From: Paralithodes platypus | Taxonomy: Eukaryota; Arthropoda; Malacostraca; Decapoda; Lithodidae | Assembly (NCBI GenBank): GCA_032716605.1 | Contig: CM064481.1 | Location: 19,214,811-19,278,810 of the forward strand | Reading direction: 5' to 3' | Length of the DNA stretch: 64,000 bases | Part shown: positions 11,027 to 22,770 of the stretch, in pieces | Position numbering within the stretch: the first letter of the stretch is position 1 | Layout of the letters: every line of letters starts with the position of its first letter | Made by a program: the position numbers and the translations under genes | Notes under the pieces: generated by a model | What the model was told of the DNA's origin: nothing | What the model saw: only the letters and a program-made list of their open reading frames with translations | The model's database searches: none

Positions 11027-11126
11027 NNNNNNNNNNNNNNNNNNNNNNNNNNNNNNNNNNNNNNNNNNNNNNNNNNNNNNNNNNNNNNNNNNNNNNNNNN
11101 NNNNNNNNNNNNNNNNNNNNNNNNNN
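11027..11126. other. Assembly gap (100 N)
   Basis: Exactly 100 N, a conventional placeholder for a gap of unknown size. It lies between the satellite array and the leader of DIRS alpha1, so the array length and the 5' ITR of alpha1 are missing, and adjacency across it is not proven by sequence. Confidence 0.98.
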
Positions 11127-11332
11127 TTTGCTCGCTTCTAGCGAGTCCTTGCTCATTTATATTTATCTGAGTTGTATTGAACAGGTTTAGACTAGCTAGC
11201 AACAGGCTACCCCATTGGTATGCCCGCAGGGAAGTGTTAAAATAGGGTACTATTGTACAGGCGCTTACAATCCCCCAGGATCTGCACCTCATGTGTTTTT
11301 TGTTTATATGTTTCTGCGCCTTAGCTCTGCTA

Positions 11333-11778
11333 TTAACCCGCTGAGTACCAGCTAAATATTTATAAATGTACCACCCAGGACCAGCTGATTCTGATTTTTT
11401 GTTTTATTCCAGAAACAATAGCGAATGGGTTAGGAATGAAGGAAAAACCACGAAAAACCGATCAAAACGCTCAAAAAATGGTCCTACAGAGCCCCCAAAA
11501 ACGGATTTTACAAGAGTAAAAAATTGAAGGCAATTTCCTCCCAAAAAACATGTTTTTGCGTGCTCACGCGCACACGGTTGGACTTTGAGAGTTTTCAACC
11601 ATCGGCATGGGTGCGTGGGATACTTACACAGTTCCCATACAAATCTGAGCCCTCTAGGTGCCATAGGACCGGAGTAATTGGGACCGGACCGGCCAGGACG
11701 CAAACCATGCATCGCTGGGGTTTAGCGTTACATACATTGTGGACGCAAACCCTGCGTCGCTGGGGCTCAGTGGGTTAA
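11333..11778. mobile_element. Non-autonomous piggyBac-like MITE
   Basis: The element body (11337-11774, 438 bp) is flanked by TTAA on both sides (11333-11336 and 11775-11778) and has imperfect terminal inverted repeats CCCGCTGAGTACCAGC / CCCACTGAGCCCCAGC. The homologous alpha2 leader lacks it. TTAA duplication with CCC ends is typical of piggyBac. Near its right end a segment containing GGACGCAAACC and CATCGCTGGGG/CGTCGCTGGGG is present twice. No transposase is encoded. Confidence 0.85.
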
Positions 11779-12204
11779 CTACTAGTTAGGAGGCTAATAT
11801 ATCCGCAGCAATAGGCTTCTGATCATCCATATGAGGCAGTTGCTCTTTTATTATTATAGCAGACGCCCTGGTCTAAGAGTTGTCACACATGGTGTGGAAC
11901 TTTCCATGGTTCGAGCCTGCTTTTCCCCTCTCGTGGGGCCCCCCGCCAGATGTTGAAACAGTGTCTTCAGGAGGTAAGGTAACAACAAGGAGTATGATTA
12001 CTACAAGCCTCGTGGTCAGCCTCATTAGGGGTCTCCGTAGGGTCTAGGGGTATTGTATTTATTAATAAATATTATTATTATACTATTATAGCCCTAAGAT
12101 ATTTCCCTCGTTTATATGTGTATGTGTATTTAACATATAAACAGGGAGTCAGGAGACGTCCTGATGGTGGTGTGGGGATGTTTTGGGGGGGTCGGATTTT
12201 CACA

Positions 12205-12882
12205 GATTGAGGAATGAAGAGATACGTAGGAGAGTGGGGCAGCAGGAACATTTGTCAGCCAGAGTGGACAGAAGGGTGCTGAGCTGGTATGGTCATGTTG
12301 AATGAATGGGAGATGAAAGGCTTACAAAGAGAATATGTGAGTCAGGTACAAGGGGAGATAGAAGGGCAGGAAGACCCCCATTGAGATGGAGAGACTGTGT
12401 AAGAAAGGCTTTGGATGATAGAGGAATGACTATAGATCAGGCAGGGGAAGTGGTGGTGGACAGGAGTGAATGGAGAATGCTTGTGAATAGTTGAGTGAAC
12501 ACATGGTCATTTGGAGTAAGGGGTCGGGCGCAAGTTGGACTAGATAATAGTCCATCAGGCGCCTGGCCCGGGGAGACGATTAATATGAAGGGTGTGCCTG
12601 GAAGTGAGGTGGGAGGGCTTGTGGCTTTGGCTCCGCTGCATGTCTGCCTGCCGAGATCGGAACCTCTCCGGGTGGTCAGGGGCGGGGGGAGTGCTGGAGC
12701 GACCTTGGTAACCCTGGTCTCTGGGTCTTCTCCTGGGTGACCTGGTTGTGTGAGAGTTTGTGTTTTTTATCTGTGTTTATTTTTTGTTTTGTGTTGTTTT
12801 TGTGTTTTCCCTGTTCTTGCTCTGTCTTGAGTCGGCTACCCCCAAAATGGGGATTGGGCCTGAGCATATAGATAGATAGATA
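12205..12882 (+). mobile_element. RTE-like LINE, 5'-truncated 3' end
   Basis: The segment is flanked by an 11-bp target-site duplication GGATTTTCACA (12194-12204 and 12883-12893) and ends in a (GATA)n tail. It encodes the C-terminal tail of a LINE polymerase: RRVLSWYGHVE, then after one stop a frame (12306-12494) with RRAGRPPLRWRDCVRKAL and DRSEWRML. That pattern is typical of RTE/I-group C-termini. The same place in the alpha2 leader has no insertion. After 12494 come about 390 bases of 3' untranslated sequence. Confidence 0.85.
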
Positions 12883-13195
12883 GGATTTTCACAAATAAGT
12901 CGACCCTTCCAAAGTTTTGGCTCGTTTCCTTCCGCCGATCTTTCTACATACTGACGCCTACCCTCGCCTCGCAGGCAAAAGGACTGAGCCAAAATATCCC
13001 GGTGTGGTGTGCTATACCACGAACCTTCCGGCGGAAATGCAAAATTCCTAAGGGAGCGAACTCGCCCAAACCAATAGCCTAGCACGGCATGACTTTCCTC
13101 GCCCGGCGCAACAGTCTAGTGGGGTTATTACTATCTAGACCATAGTCAATAGACAGTTACTACGGATTAATTGGGCCAGTGGCACTTTGTCACAG

Positions 13196-13361
13196 GTAAG
13201 CAGTTCAATAAGAAATTAAGTTTTCCTAAAACAAGTCCAGCGGAAGGTTAGAGTAGCAGTGCGCTATAGCTAATTTTCCGGCGGACTTGAAAGATAGGAT
13301 GTATTAACACCTCTCAGGTTATCCTTATGAGCATTGATTCCTGGAAATTTTCTATTTCCAG
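13196..13361 (+). promoter_or_regulatory. Candidate intron in the DIRS alpha1 leader
   Basis: CACAG|GTAAGC at 13191-13201 matches a 5' splice donor, and TTTTCTATTTCCAG ending at 13361 matches a pyrimidine tract with acceptor. The same pair occurs at 45200-45371 in alpha2, and the acceptor is also conserved upstream of gag-like starts in the beta copies. Splicing would bring the leader close to the gag start at 13442. This is inferred from motif conservation only. Confidence 0.5.
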
Positions 13362-15150
13362 AGTTCATCACTCCAGTAGCAGCACAGGCAGCAGGTGAGG
13401 GAGCTGATCACGGCAGGGGGGGGGGGGGGTTTCGCTCCATCATGTCTCTGTTTATGCTGTGCGCTACAACTAACTGTCCCCTTCTCCCGGTTATTGCTCA
13501 TAAACATTGCATCAGATGTGTAAAATGCCTCGACAGATCTAGAGGCCTTTGGATATCTAAAAAGTGCGCCGTTTGCTCAGTATTCCGGTCGAACTTGTTT
13601 GAGAAGAGGGATCATTCGTGCCTAGTAGCCCTTCAGGAGATTAAGACTATCTTTAATGTCTATGCAAAAGATGTGGCCCATAAGGCATTAATTTGTGATG
13701 ATGAAGCACTGTAGGACCACCTTGTGATTAAACCCCAGTGTTAAAAGCAATGCCGGCTAAGTCTACTCCCAAATCGAAAACTAAGGCTAAAGTTTTGTCT
13801 AAGGAATTAGTTAGTAGTAGCGAGAGTAGCGACAGCGATGAGGCAACCCCCCCCCCCGACCGCCGCAAACGAGGACGATCACCTTCGCCGAGGACCAAAT
13901 CTAGGTCCAGGTCTAGGTCTCCTCATAGACAAGGACGCCAATCTTCAGTAGAATCAACGGCAAAGTCTAGTAAGAGAAGGCAGGAAGACTCTGTGACATC
14001 AACCCCAAAATCAAGTAGTGGACATAAAAGTTCCCGCAAGGATGAGACGCTCCCACGGCGCCAGCCTACGCCGGCTCCGCGGCCACTTTCCTCCGCCTCT
14101 GCCTACGGGTCTGTCCAATCAGGCAACTCAGAGGCGGGGACGGAGGAGACTGAGTCAAATCCCAGGGATGGGCTTAAAGAAACTATTAGTGAACCACAGA
14201 ATACAATCTTTGCTATACCTAAGGTAAGTCTTACTGCGCCACGTACGGGATCACCGATAGTGTCACAACGGGTGCTGGCGGAACAATACCGGGGCTATAC
14301 ACCTTGTACCGTGCAGCATTATGACAATTCTCAGGCTAGTATTATACCGGACTCCCAACCACCCGCCGTGATTAACAGGGGTGTTTGGAGACAGTCGGAG
14401 CCGGCACAGGCACAGTCTATGTTTCAGGGCCAAGACAGACAGAGGGTCAGTGATAATATTCCCTCATCAGTCCCAGACTTAGTGTGGCCTTTGACTGAGC
14501 CGGTGGCAGAGCAAAGGCAGGAAACGCCGGAGGTTGTGGAAGTGCCGGAGGTAGTAGAGGAACTTGAAATATCCTCAGGACAACCAGTGAACGAGGAAGG
14601 CTCTGAGGAGGATTCAGAGTCTTCTCGGGGATCTCAGAGTAAATATGTGACAACAGATGACCTTAATGATATCTTGCATAAAGTAATGAGACAATATCAT
14701 ATCCCTAGTTCTCAGGTCCCTCCCACTCCGGCGCCGGTAGCTCCCCCGATTGAATCGACTGTGAGGCCCTTAGAACCTATCGGAGTTCAACCTCCCAGTA
14801 CTACCATGCCCCTGCTTAACGTCAATCAAACAACCACCACGGCAAGTGACACGACAATGTCCGCCGCCTTGACAACTACAAATGTCCGAGTTATCACGGA
14901 TATAACCCCTCCTCCCCTAGACAAAATTCCACATAGAAAAGGCCCTATGCCACTTCTATACGGGCCTGACTGTTCATGGGTTCCGGCTATTTCCAAGAAC
15001 GTTCACATGGCACAGACGACAATATCGGGGGAGATTCCGGTCCCAAGTGATTGGACCATAGAGGTTAGCAAAAGCAAGAAGCTGAGGGCTAAGGATACGC
15101 AGGGAAGGATGTTGGATGTTACAATTAAGGCTATACCCAATGTCTATAAC

Positions 15151-18100
15151 CCTGACATTAACATTCTCCAATTGAACATAGATGGCATCAACACAAAGAA
15201 ACACGAACTCTCACACTTCATCAAACAACACAACATACACATTGCTATCTTACAAGAAACAAAACTCCGCACAACACAAAAAACACCTACATTTCATGAT
15301 TTCACCACCATCAGACAAGACCGGGCCGTCGAAGGCGGCGGTGGACTCATCACCCTGGTACACAAAGAAATATCATACATAGTTACCAGTGTACATACCA
15401 AATCCCTCTTCCCTACAAATGATAACACAACAGAAATCTATCTATCTATCTATTGCCGGACGCCTTACTCCCCTTACGAGGGTGGCCATACACAGAATGC
15501 AATCAATTAAAGTACGCACTGGCAACAACTCCAACATAACCATCATAAACGGATACATCCCTCCCCAAACATCCCTTACAGTACCAAATGAATACAGACC
15601 ACACTTACAACACATCACAAACACCCCACACATCATCCTGGGTGGTGACTTCAACGCCAAGACGTCGGCCTGGTTTGTCGACAACCCTGATACAGACAGA
15701 GGGCTGGTACTACAAAACCAAACTGATAACCTCATCATCCTTAACAACATCCATCAACATACCCATATTCCCCACCAAGCCCTCTATACTCCAGACATCA
15801 CCTTTTGCTCCCCAGAACTCGCCCCCACAACACCCTGGAGGGTGGTCAGAACCTTAGGCTCTGACCACCTCCAAATCATTATCACCACAAAATCCAGACT
15901 CACCCCAGCTAGCCACAGACACACTTACACTAATTATAAAAGAGCTAACTGGGAAGCATTCACAAATGAGACAGAACAACACTTCACAACTCTAAACAGT
16001 ACACCCACCACTAACATTAACAATGCTGTACACATACTCAATAAAACTATCCAAAACGCTGACAAGAAACACATTCCAAGAGGTAACAGAAAAAGACACA
16101 ACCCCAACTTCACACCAGAAATTCAAAACCTCATCAGACAACGCGACATACTGAAACACTCCCCAGCACCCCACACACAAGACATCACACAACAAATCCA
16201 AGCACTAAACACCCAGACTAACAACAAAATACAAGAACAACAAAAACTAAATTGGAATAACTTCCTACAAACACTTGATCACAAAACAAACCCCAAAAAA
16301 CTCTACAAAACACTAAACAGCATCACACTTTCCAACAGCAACACAACACAATCACATGCTGCAATCACAACAACAGACTCTACTCCATCATGTAAACAAC
16401 ACGCAAACACTCTCATCAATCATTTCTCACATGTCAGCCACCTAAAACCTCACAAAGACGACCGACGTGTCATCCGACGTAAGAGACAGTTCCCCACAGA
16501 CCCTGACTATACACCCTTCGCCAATCACCAGACAAAGCATATCATCAACAATCTCAAGCACTCATCCACCTGTGGCCTAGACAACATAAGCAACATACAC
16601 CTCAGACACCTGGGACCTCAAGGCATACAAGCACTCACTAACATAATCAAACTACAGTTATTCACACAACACAATACCAGACATTTGGAAGCATGGTATC
16701 ATCATCACATTCCCCAAACCCAACAATGACCCCACGCTACCCTCCTCGCACCGCCCCATCACACTCCTTGCATGGAACGCCTAGTATTACAACTAATTAC
16801 ACCTGACCTACCCCTAGCTCCAACACAACATGGCTTTAAGCCACTGCACTCCACAAATACTCTTCCCACAGACCTTACACAAAGAGCTTTTGACGGCATC
16901 AACTCAGCTAGATCACCACACAGATCATTATTAGCCACACTCGACATTAGTAAAGCCTTCGATGCCATCCCCCGCCACAACCTAACAAACAAAATCTACA
17001 ACACAAATATGCACAACACAAAAAGGTGGCTGGCGAACTTCCTAGCAGGCAGATGTGCACACGTATCTTTTGCCAGTCAGTCATCTAGAATCAGAAACTT
17101 TCCAAACGGAGTCCCAAAAGGATCCGTCCTATCGCCCGCACTCTTCAATCTGTACATGCACGATATAACTACACCCAATACGCCCCAAATAAACTTAGCC
17201 TCCTATGCAGATGACATAACACTCACATGCACACACCATGACCCAAACAGAGCAACAGATCTCCTTCAACCCTATCTCAACACACTACAAGGCTGGTGCA
17301 CTACAAACAGACTTAATCTAGCTCCAGCCAAATCCACCGCAACCCTTCTCACAAGCTGGACAGGAGAACACGAATACATCCCTCAACTCACCATAAACAA
17401 CACACCCCTAATACATACACACACACCCAAAATCCTAGGAGTAACATATGATACTCATATGACATTCAAACAGCACACCACAAATATTAAAAAGAAACTG
17501 ACACCCAGACTTAACGCCCTCAGGTCACTTGCTCACACAAAATTTGGACACAACAAAGAAACCACCTCCACAGTATATAAACAATACATAAGATCAGTGA
17601 TGGAGTACGCAAGCCCAGCCTGAGCTTCTAACCTAGCTGAAACACATCATAAGACCTTACAGACTATTCAAAACAAAGCCCTAAAGATCATTACAGGCTG
17701 CACAGCTACTGCACCCACAGATCACCTACATCAAGAAACCAAAATCCTCAAAGTCAAAGACCATCTGGACATGAGAGACACTCAATTCCTGGTAGCAGCC
17801 TCCACGAACCACGACCACCCACTAAACTACATGGCAACACACCCACAGACACCAAGAAATATCAAAACAACACCCAGCACACAGTATCACACACAATTAC
17901 TATCTTCTCTCCCTCCCTGTCCACCCCGAACCAACTTCCAGAAGCACATCCATACTCACATCTCTCGCCGATCCATCCACTCACTCACAGACAACACGCA
18001 GCTGCAAGCACGACCTCCCGAAATCCATCCTTCCGAATCCTCCCTTCCTCGCGAGGACAGAGTCCACCTGGCCAGGCTGAGATGTGGACACCATCCAGCT

Positions 18101-18337
18101 CTCCTGAGCTATCAGAAGAGACTGGATGACTCCGTCGTCGACGTCTGCCCGGGATGTAACACAGCACCCCATACCATTAAACACATCATAGAAGACTACA
18201 TTTCACACAACCACTTACGCCAACAACACAATCTACACTCAATGAGAGCTCTGTGGGAAACCCGATCGTGGCCCTGGCCTTCCTCAGGGACTCAGGCTGT
18301 TCGGCCAGGCAGCTTAGGGAACAACAACAACAACAAC
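15151..18337 (+). mobile_element. Jockey-like non-LTR retrotransposon inserted in alpha1 gag
   Basis: A 3.2-kb LINE that carries almost a complete ORF2 but no ORF1, and ends in (AAC)n at 18320-18337. The interrupted alpha1 gag codons resume right after it; alpha2 shows the undisturbed site near 47160-47175. About a dozen gag bases present in alpha2 are missing here and no clear target duplication is visible, so the insertion was imprecise or eroded. Base use is strikingly A/C-rich on the coding strand compared with the flanking DIRS sequence, which sharply marks its limits. Confidence 0.88.
15158..18337 (+). pseudogene. LINE ORF2: endonuclease, reverse transcriptase and C-terminal Cys motif (frameshifted)
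   Basis: Domains in order: endonuclease from about 15165 (LNIDGINTKKHEL, AILQETKL, GGGLITLVHK), a frame change at a TCTA microsatellite (15434-15453), then the rest of the endonuclease (IINGYIPPQ, ILGGDFNAKTSAW, LGSDHLQI); a linker; another frameshift near 16700; then reverse transcriptase (16772-17623) with LATLDISKAFDAIP, NGVPKGSVLSPALF and the catalytic SYADDITL. A TGA at 17621 interrupts a conserved region. The last frame (to 18337) has LARLRCGHHPALL followed by VCPGCN, a Cys/His C-terminal motif. The order and motifs fit Jockey-group LINEs; the clade assignment is tentative. Confidence 0.82.
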
Positions 18338-19379
18338 CCGTGTATTCGTCAACTCCGGCTTTGCCTCCGGCCTCATCTGCAAGGCTTGTTGCAGACTGGA
18401 CAAAATCTGACGGCGTCAATGATATGAAAGCTCTGAACGCATTGACGCCGGAATTGGATACAATTCCGGCGCTAGATCAAACACACAGTCCAGTCTTGCA
18501 GGTGGGGCAGGTAGGCGTGGGTCCGTGGGCGGACTGGGAAGCTGAGGCGCAACAGTTTGCAGCTACCATTACGACTAAATCCTCCCACCAAATTCCTCAA
18601 GAAACCCATTCTTGGTTCTCACTCCCCATAAATAAGGCGGGAGGGGTGTCCCAAGCTCTCTTTGATTTTCTTTCGGCCCCCAAACTTGCTCTCTATGAGT
18701 TAAAGGAACCTCTCTCGACTCCTCCCCCTGCTCACTTGGATAGAGATTTTAAACTAAGAAACAAAGCCTATAGACTTTTTTCCCAATATCTTGTAAGTCG
18801 CCAGATAGCCCAGTCCCTCACACGGACTATTTCAGCTATTGAAAATCAAAATGTAAGACAGGCCACGGAGTTGTCACGGCGGCTGCTCTTACAAAATTCA
18901 ATTCAGTAGCTTGGCGAGATCAGAATAGCCTTACTAGAGGCCGTTCGAGCATGCCAGGACTTGAGGGTGTTTATGGTGAAGAAATTACCGGATGACATTG
19001 GTCGCCGGGTGACTCTTTCCCCTGTCTTAACTGCCTCTCTATTAAATTTAGATACATGGAGAGAAGTTTATAATTTGGTAGGCAGCTTGACGCAGAGTAC
19101 CTCCCAGCTTAAGAAGGACTCGTTCAAGAAACCTTACTCCAAACAAAAGACTGGAGGTAAACCTCATGCTAACACTGCTAAGCAGTCCTTTCAGGACTCC
19201 CGGTCTTCCCCACAGCAGGGAGGTACTCAGCAAAAGCAGAAACAAGGTATACCTCAGGGTAAGTGGAACAAAAATAAGTCACAACATAAACCAAATCAGG
19301 GAACGACATCTGCCAAACCTAGCCAGCCGTCTACCACTACCCCAGCACCAACAAAAAACTAGTCAGTCAAACTCTCTCT

Positions 19380-21116
19380 CTCCCGGGGCCTACCGCAGGC
19401 GAGTTGGATTCGAGGGTAGTTCTGCCGGAAAACCCCAGTCTAGTGACGGGGTCGTTTCAAGCATGTCACAGGGCCTGGCCCCGGCGAACATGGGCGCGGA
19501 CAGTGACACGCAAGGGATCACCTGGCGGTGGCTCCGGCGACCTCGTTTACGTCAAGCTCTAGAAGTCAACCTGTTTCTTTAGAGGTGGAGTCACTAGTTC
19601 AGGAAATGATCACCATGCATGTTATTGTCCCGGTAGACTCAACTTGCCGGGTTTTCACGTCCAGACTCTTTCTGGTGCCAAAGCGGGACAGTGTGCATAT
19701 GCGACCAGTAGTAGATCTCTCGTGTCTGGACACTTACATTCACAATTCAGTTTTCAGGATGCTCACAGTGAATCAAATCAGGCTCACCCTCCCGCCGCTA
19801 GGCTGGATGTGTTCACTAGACCTGACTGACGCCTATTGGCATGTCCCGATAAACAAGAGATTTAAAAAATTCCTCGCCTTGAAGATAAGGCAAGAGACCT
19901 ATGTCTTTCAGAGAATGCCTTTCGGTTTGAGCTTGGCACCAAGAATATTCACGAAACTAGTCCGGCAGGCACTTATGCCAATGTTAGCTCAGGGGATCAA
20001 GGTGTTGTGGTACCTAGATGACTGGCTAGTAGTGGGGGAGTCAGAGAGTTTATGCCGTATCCTTGTCAATCAAGTAATAAATCATGTACAAACCTTGGGG
20101 TTCAAGGTCAACCTGGTAAAGTCGAACCTTGTTCCACGCAGGTAATTCAGTGGATAGGGCTGGTCTGGGACACAGCCAATCTTACTCACAGTCAGAGTGT
20201 GGACAGCCGAGACAGATTTCGCAGGAAATTGTTCGTGTTTCTCCACAGTCTGAACATGACGAGGAAGACGTGGGAGTCCCTGGTCGGTTCTCTCAACTGG
20301 ATTCAACTAACTGTGAAGTTGGGCCGGTTGAAAGTAAAGAGATTAAACATGGAAGGCAACAAATGTTTCCCACTCTTACCGGAGGGAAAATTATGGCCTA
20401 TCCCTCCATTAATTCACAACTTACTGTCGGTCTAGGCAAGGAGGGAAACATTGCACTCAATAATGACGTGGGTTTCTCCCCCACCTACGGTATGGGTAGA
20501 CACGGATGCTTCTGGGACAATAGGCTGAGGATATCAGTCGAATCTAGGCTACCAAGGGCAAGGCCTGTGGTCCAAAGACGAGAACTTTCATATCAACAAA
20601 CAAGAACTTCTAGTCCCTTTGTTTTTCCTCCAAAATCACGGCTCTTCTTTACAGGGAAAATCAATAACCTTTCGGATGGACAACTTGAATGCAGTCCACT
20701 GCATTCAAAAGCAAGGGTCAACGAGGTCTCGCAAGTTGCTGGAATTGTCAGAGGAGATTTTTGCTCTAGCCGAAACGTTGAGCATACATCTTCATGCATC
20801 TTACCTCCCAGGCGTAGCGAATGTCTGGGCAGACGTCCTGTCCCGGAGACAGAGTACAGTAGTAGAATGGGCGCTCAAGCAAAACATCTTCAACAGGATG
20901 ATTGCAGAGCCATCCCGTCCACAAGTGGATCTACTTGCGTCCGAGGGAAACTACAGACTCCCTCTCTACCTAACCCGCCGGGAAAGAACTGCGGCGGGGG
21001 GTCCAAACGCATTGTCGGAGGACTGGAACAAATGGAGTTCTATCTATCTTTTTCCGCCTCGACGCTTCACTCATGTATCAAGTAGTTCACAAACTACTGA
21101 AGTTACCGGGGCTTAG
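19380..21116 (+). pseudogene. DIRS alpha1 reverse transcriptase and RNase H
   Basis: Starting just after gag, an N-terminal region (SLSPGAYRRRVGFEGS) is followed by a frame change near 19530. The RT open part at 19528-20145 contains FLVPKRDS, MRPVVDLSCLD, CSLDLTDAYWHVP, QRMPFGLSLAPRIF and the active site YLDD (20011-20022). Another frame change near 20145 leads to a thumb-like region (QWIGLVWDTANLTHS). RNase H follows (about 20490-20840), with VDTDASGT carrying the first Asp, NKQELL with Glu, and MDNLNAVHC with Asp, then an LPGVANVWAD block. Copying RNA to DNA and degrading the template are the expected functions. At least three frame changes make it non-functional. Confidence 0.85.
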
Positions 21117-22240
21117 TCTCGATGATCGCGCCACTTTGGCCGGCCCAGGTGTGGTACCACCAGTTGAAAACGTGGTGCGAGAACCCGGTGTCACTCCCGG
21201 TCTCGTACTTCCACTTGCAGACAATTGGCAACCTAGAGACCTCGCTGACTTTTGCCTTATGGACATTCAAAATGCCAAGTGGTTAACTCAGCATGGGGAG
21301 AGCGTGACTAATAAATTTATTAATCAATATACTATGTCTACCAGGCGACAATATCAATCTCATTGGAAATCGTTTACAACCTGGATAGTAGAGACGGCGC
21401 AAACAGACTCATCAGTTGCTTTGGTCTTTAAATACTTAGACTATTTGTTTGAGCATAAGCGTCTTTCTGTAGTCACACTACAGAATCACTTATCTGCCAT
21501 TAGAAACCCCTTTTACGACCTTACCGGTCTAACCATACCACAGGAGGAGGAGAAAGGGTTCATTCGAGCATGTTTCAAACTACGCCCACCTCAGGTAGCT
21601 CATGCCTACCTGGTCGCTGGACAAAGCTTTATCTTCGCTTCATTCGCGGAAATATAATAATGCGCCGGACTTTGATTCATTACTAAAGAAGGCTGTGTTC
21701 CTTATGGCTTTGGCAACAGGAAACAGGGTATCTGAGCTGGCGGCGATGAGCAGCGAACCTAATTGCCTCAGGTTTGGGAGATTGAACGAACATTTACGGA
21801 TCGCTCCGTCTCCCACGTTCGTAGCAAAGAACGAACACTGTGATCATGTATTTTCAGAATTTACGGTACCGGCACTTAAACACGGACATACGCATCACAT
21901 TTTGTGCCCGGTACAGGCTTTAATAAAGTTTATGAGGGTAGCAAAACCTCAACAACCAGGAGCCTTATGGGTCAATAACGCAGGTATTCGCGTCACGAGA
22001 AGAAGATTGGCCTCCTTACTCGTAGAAGTCATTAGGGAAAGTAATCCCGGCGTAGTGGGCAGAGCCCATGACATCAGAAAGTGGGCTGTCTCTCTTAGAT
22101 TCTTACAAAATTATTCGATTGATTACATAGCTAACACTAATTTGTGGGCTTCAAATCATACATTCCTGATGCGATACCTGTCGGTGGCCCTGGATAAACC
22201 AAAGCTAGCCTGTGTAGCCTTACGACAGAGGGTCTCATGA
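21073..22240 (+). pseudogene. DIRS alpha1 tyrosine recombinase
   Basis: Two overlapping open parts (21073-21657 and 21602-22240) are joined by one frameshift near 21630. The first holds the DNA-binding SAM-like core (STRRQYQSHWKSFTTW, LQNHLSAIRNPF). The second holds the catalytic domain: GNRVSELAA with catalytic Arg at residue 42 of that part, the HDIRKWA box (His-x-x-Arg, residues 156-159), LWASNHTF and the putative nucleophile Tyr at residue 192 (MRYLSVALDK). All catalytic residues are present. DIRS elements use this enzyme, not an integrase, to insert circular DNA, consistent with the lack of target duplications here. Confidence 0.88.
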
Positions 22241-22770
22241 GTCATTGTGCTATTACTTGTTAAGTTTAATCTAAAAGAAAAAGGGGGGGGGGGTTGCAGG
22301 TAAGCCCCAAGACCCTGAGAGTCCCTCCACCGGATGACGTGATAAGTTCACGAGCTGTGATACTTTATAAGTTGAGCTGGTTTTACAGCTCCAAAATATT
22401 TGTCTATGTATAGATACCTATAATAGTTGCAACTATATAGTCAATATGTACAAATTATATAACATGTACAAATAAGTTTAAGGACAAAAGATATGTTGAT
22501 CAGGAATAGATTTTTGTTCCCTGACAACAAGTTTTTGAATCTCGAGATGAGAATCAAGGTATGAATCTTGAGATGAGAATCTTATCATATGTATATAGCA
22601 GATCTTCTTTGAAGTAACGCACTGCTTTCTATCCTTTTATACATTTGTTTATACTATATTGTATGTAAACAATAATTAACTCAAATTTGCTGTGCGATTC
22701 TTTGTCTCTACCTATGGTATTATTAGTGGTTTGATATTATTACGAATGTCCCTCTCCAGTCTTGAGATAT
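22241..22770 (+). other. Non-coding 3' region of DIRS alpha1
   Basis: AT-rich, with a poly-G run near 22285 and the conserved segments CCTCCACCGGAT and GAGCTGTGATACTT, which recur in alpha2 (58801-59394). No gene is visible. Confidence 0.6.

Larger units (their letters stand above)
13442..19362 (+). pseudogene. DIRS alpha1 gag-like protein, broken and split by a LINE
   Basis: The start at 13442 is chosen because alpha2 has an ATG at the matching position (45470). The N-terminus has a conserved Cys/His cluster (C-x4-C, then H-x2-C-x2-C-x2-C, then C-x2-C by residue 45), a probable zinc finger. A TAG at 13712 (TGG in alpha2) and a frame change near 13735 break it. The next open part (13738-15150) has an Arg/Ser-rich stretch (KSRSRSRSPHR), then acidic and Pro-rich regions, then the conserved KGPMPLLYGPDCSW block. 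A Jockey-like LINE is inserted at 15151-18337. The C-terminal part resumes at about 18340 (DWTKSDGVNDMKALNAL), has a TAG at 18907, and ends with a Lys/Gln/Ser-rich tail at 19362. Gag of DIRS elements is presumed to package the RNA; no enzyme motif is present. Confidence 0.8.

Noticed and set aside
4194..11156. Many minus-strand open frames of 60-190 codons with the motif YHSRYSVPLCQYCDLHTGQTSY
   Set aside because: They are translations of the 147-bp satellite. Because 147 is divisible by three, one frame stays open across monomers. Substitutions and indels are not codon-aware and no start or context supports a gene.
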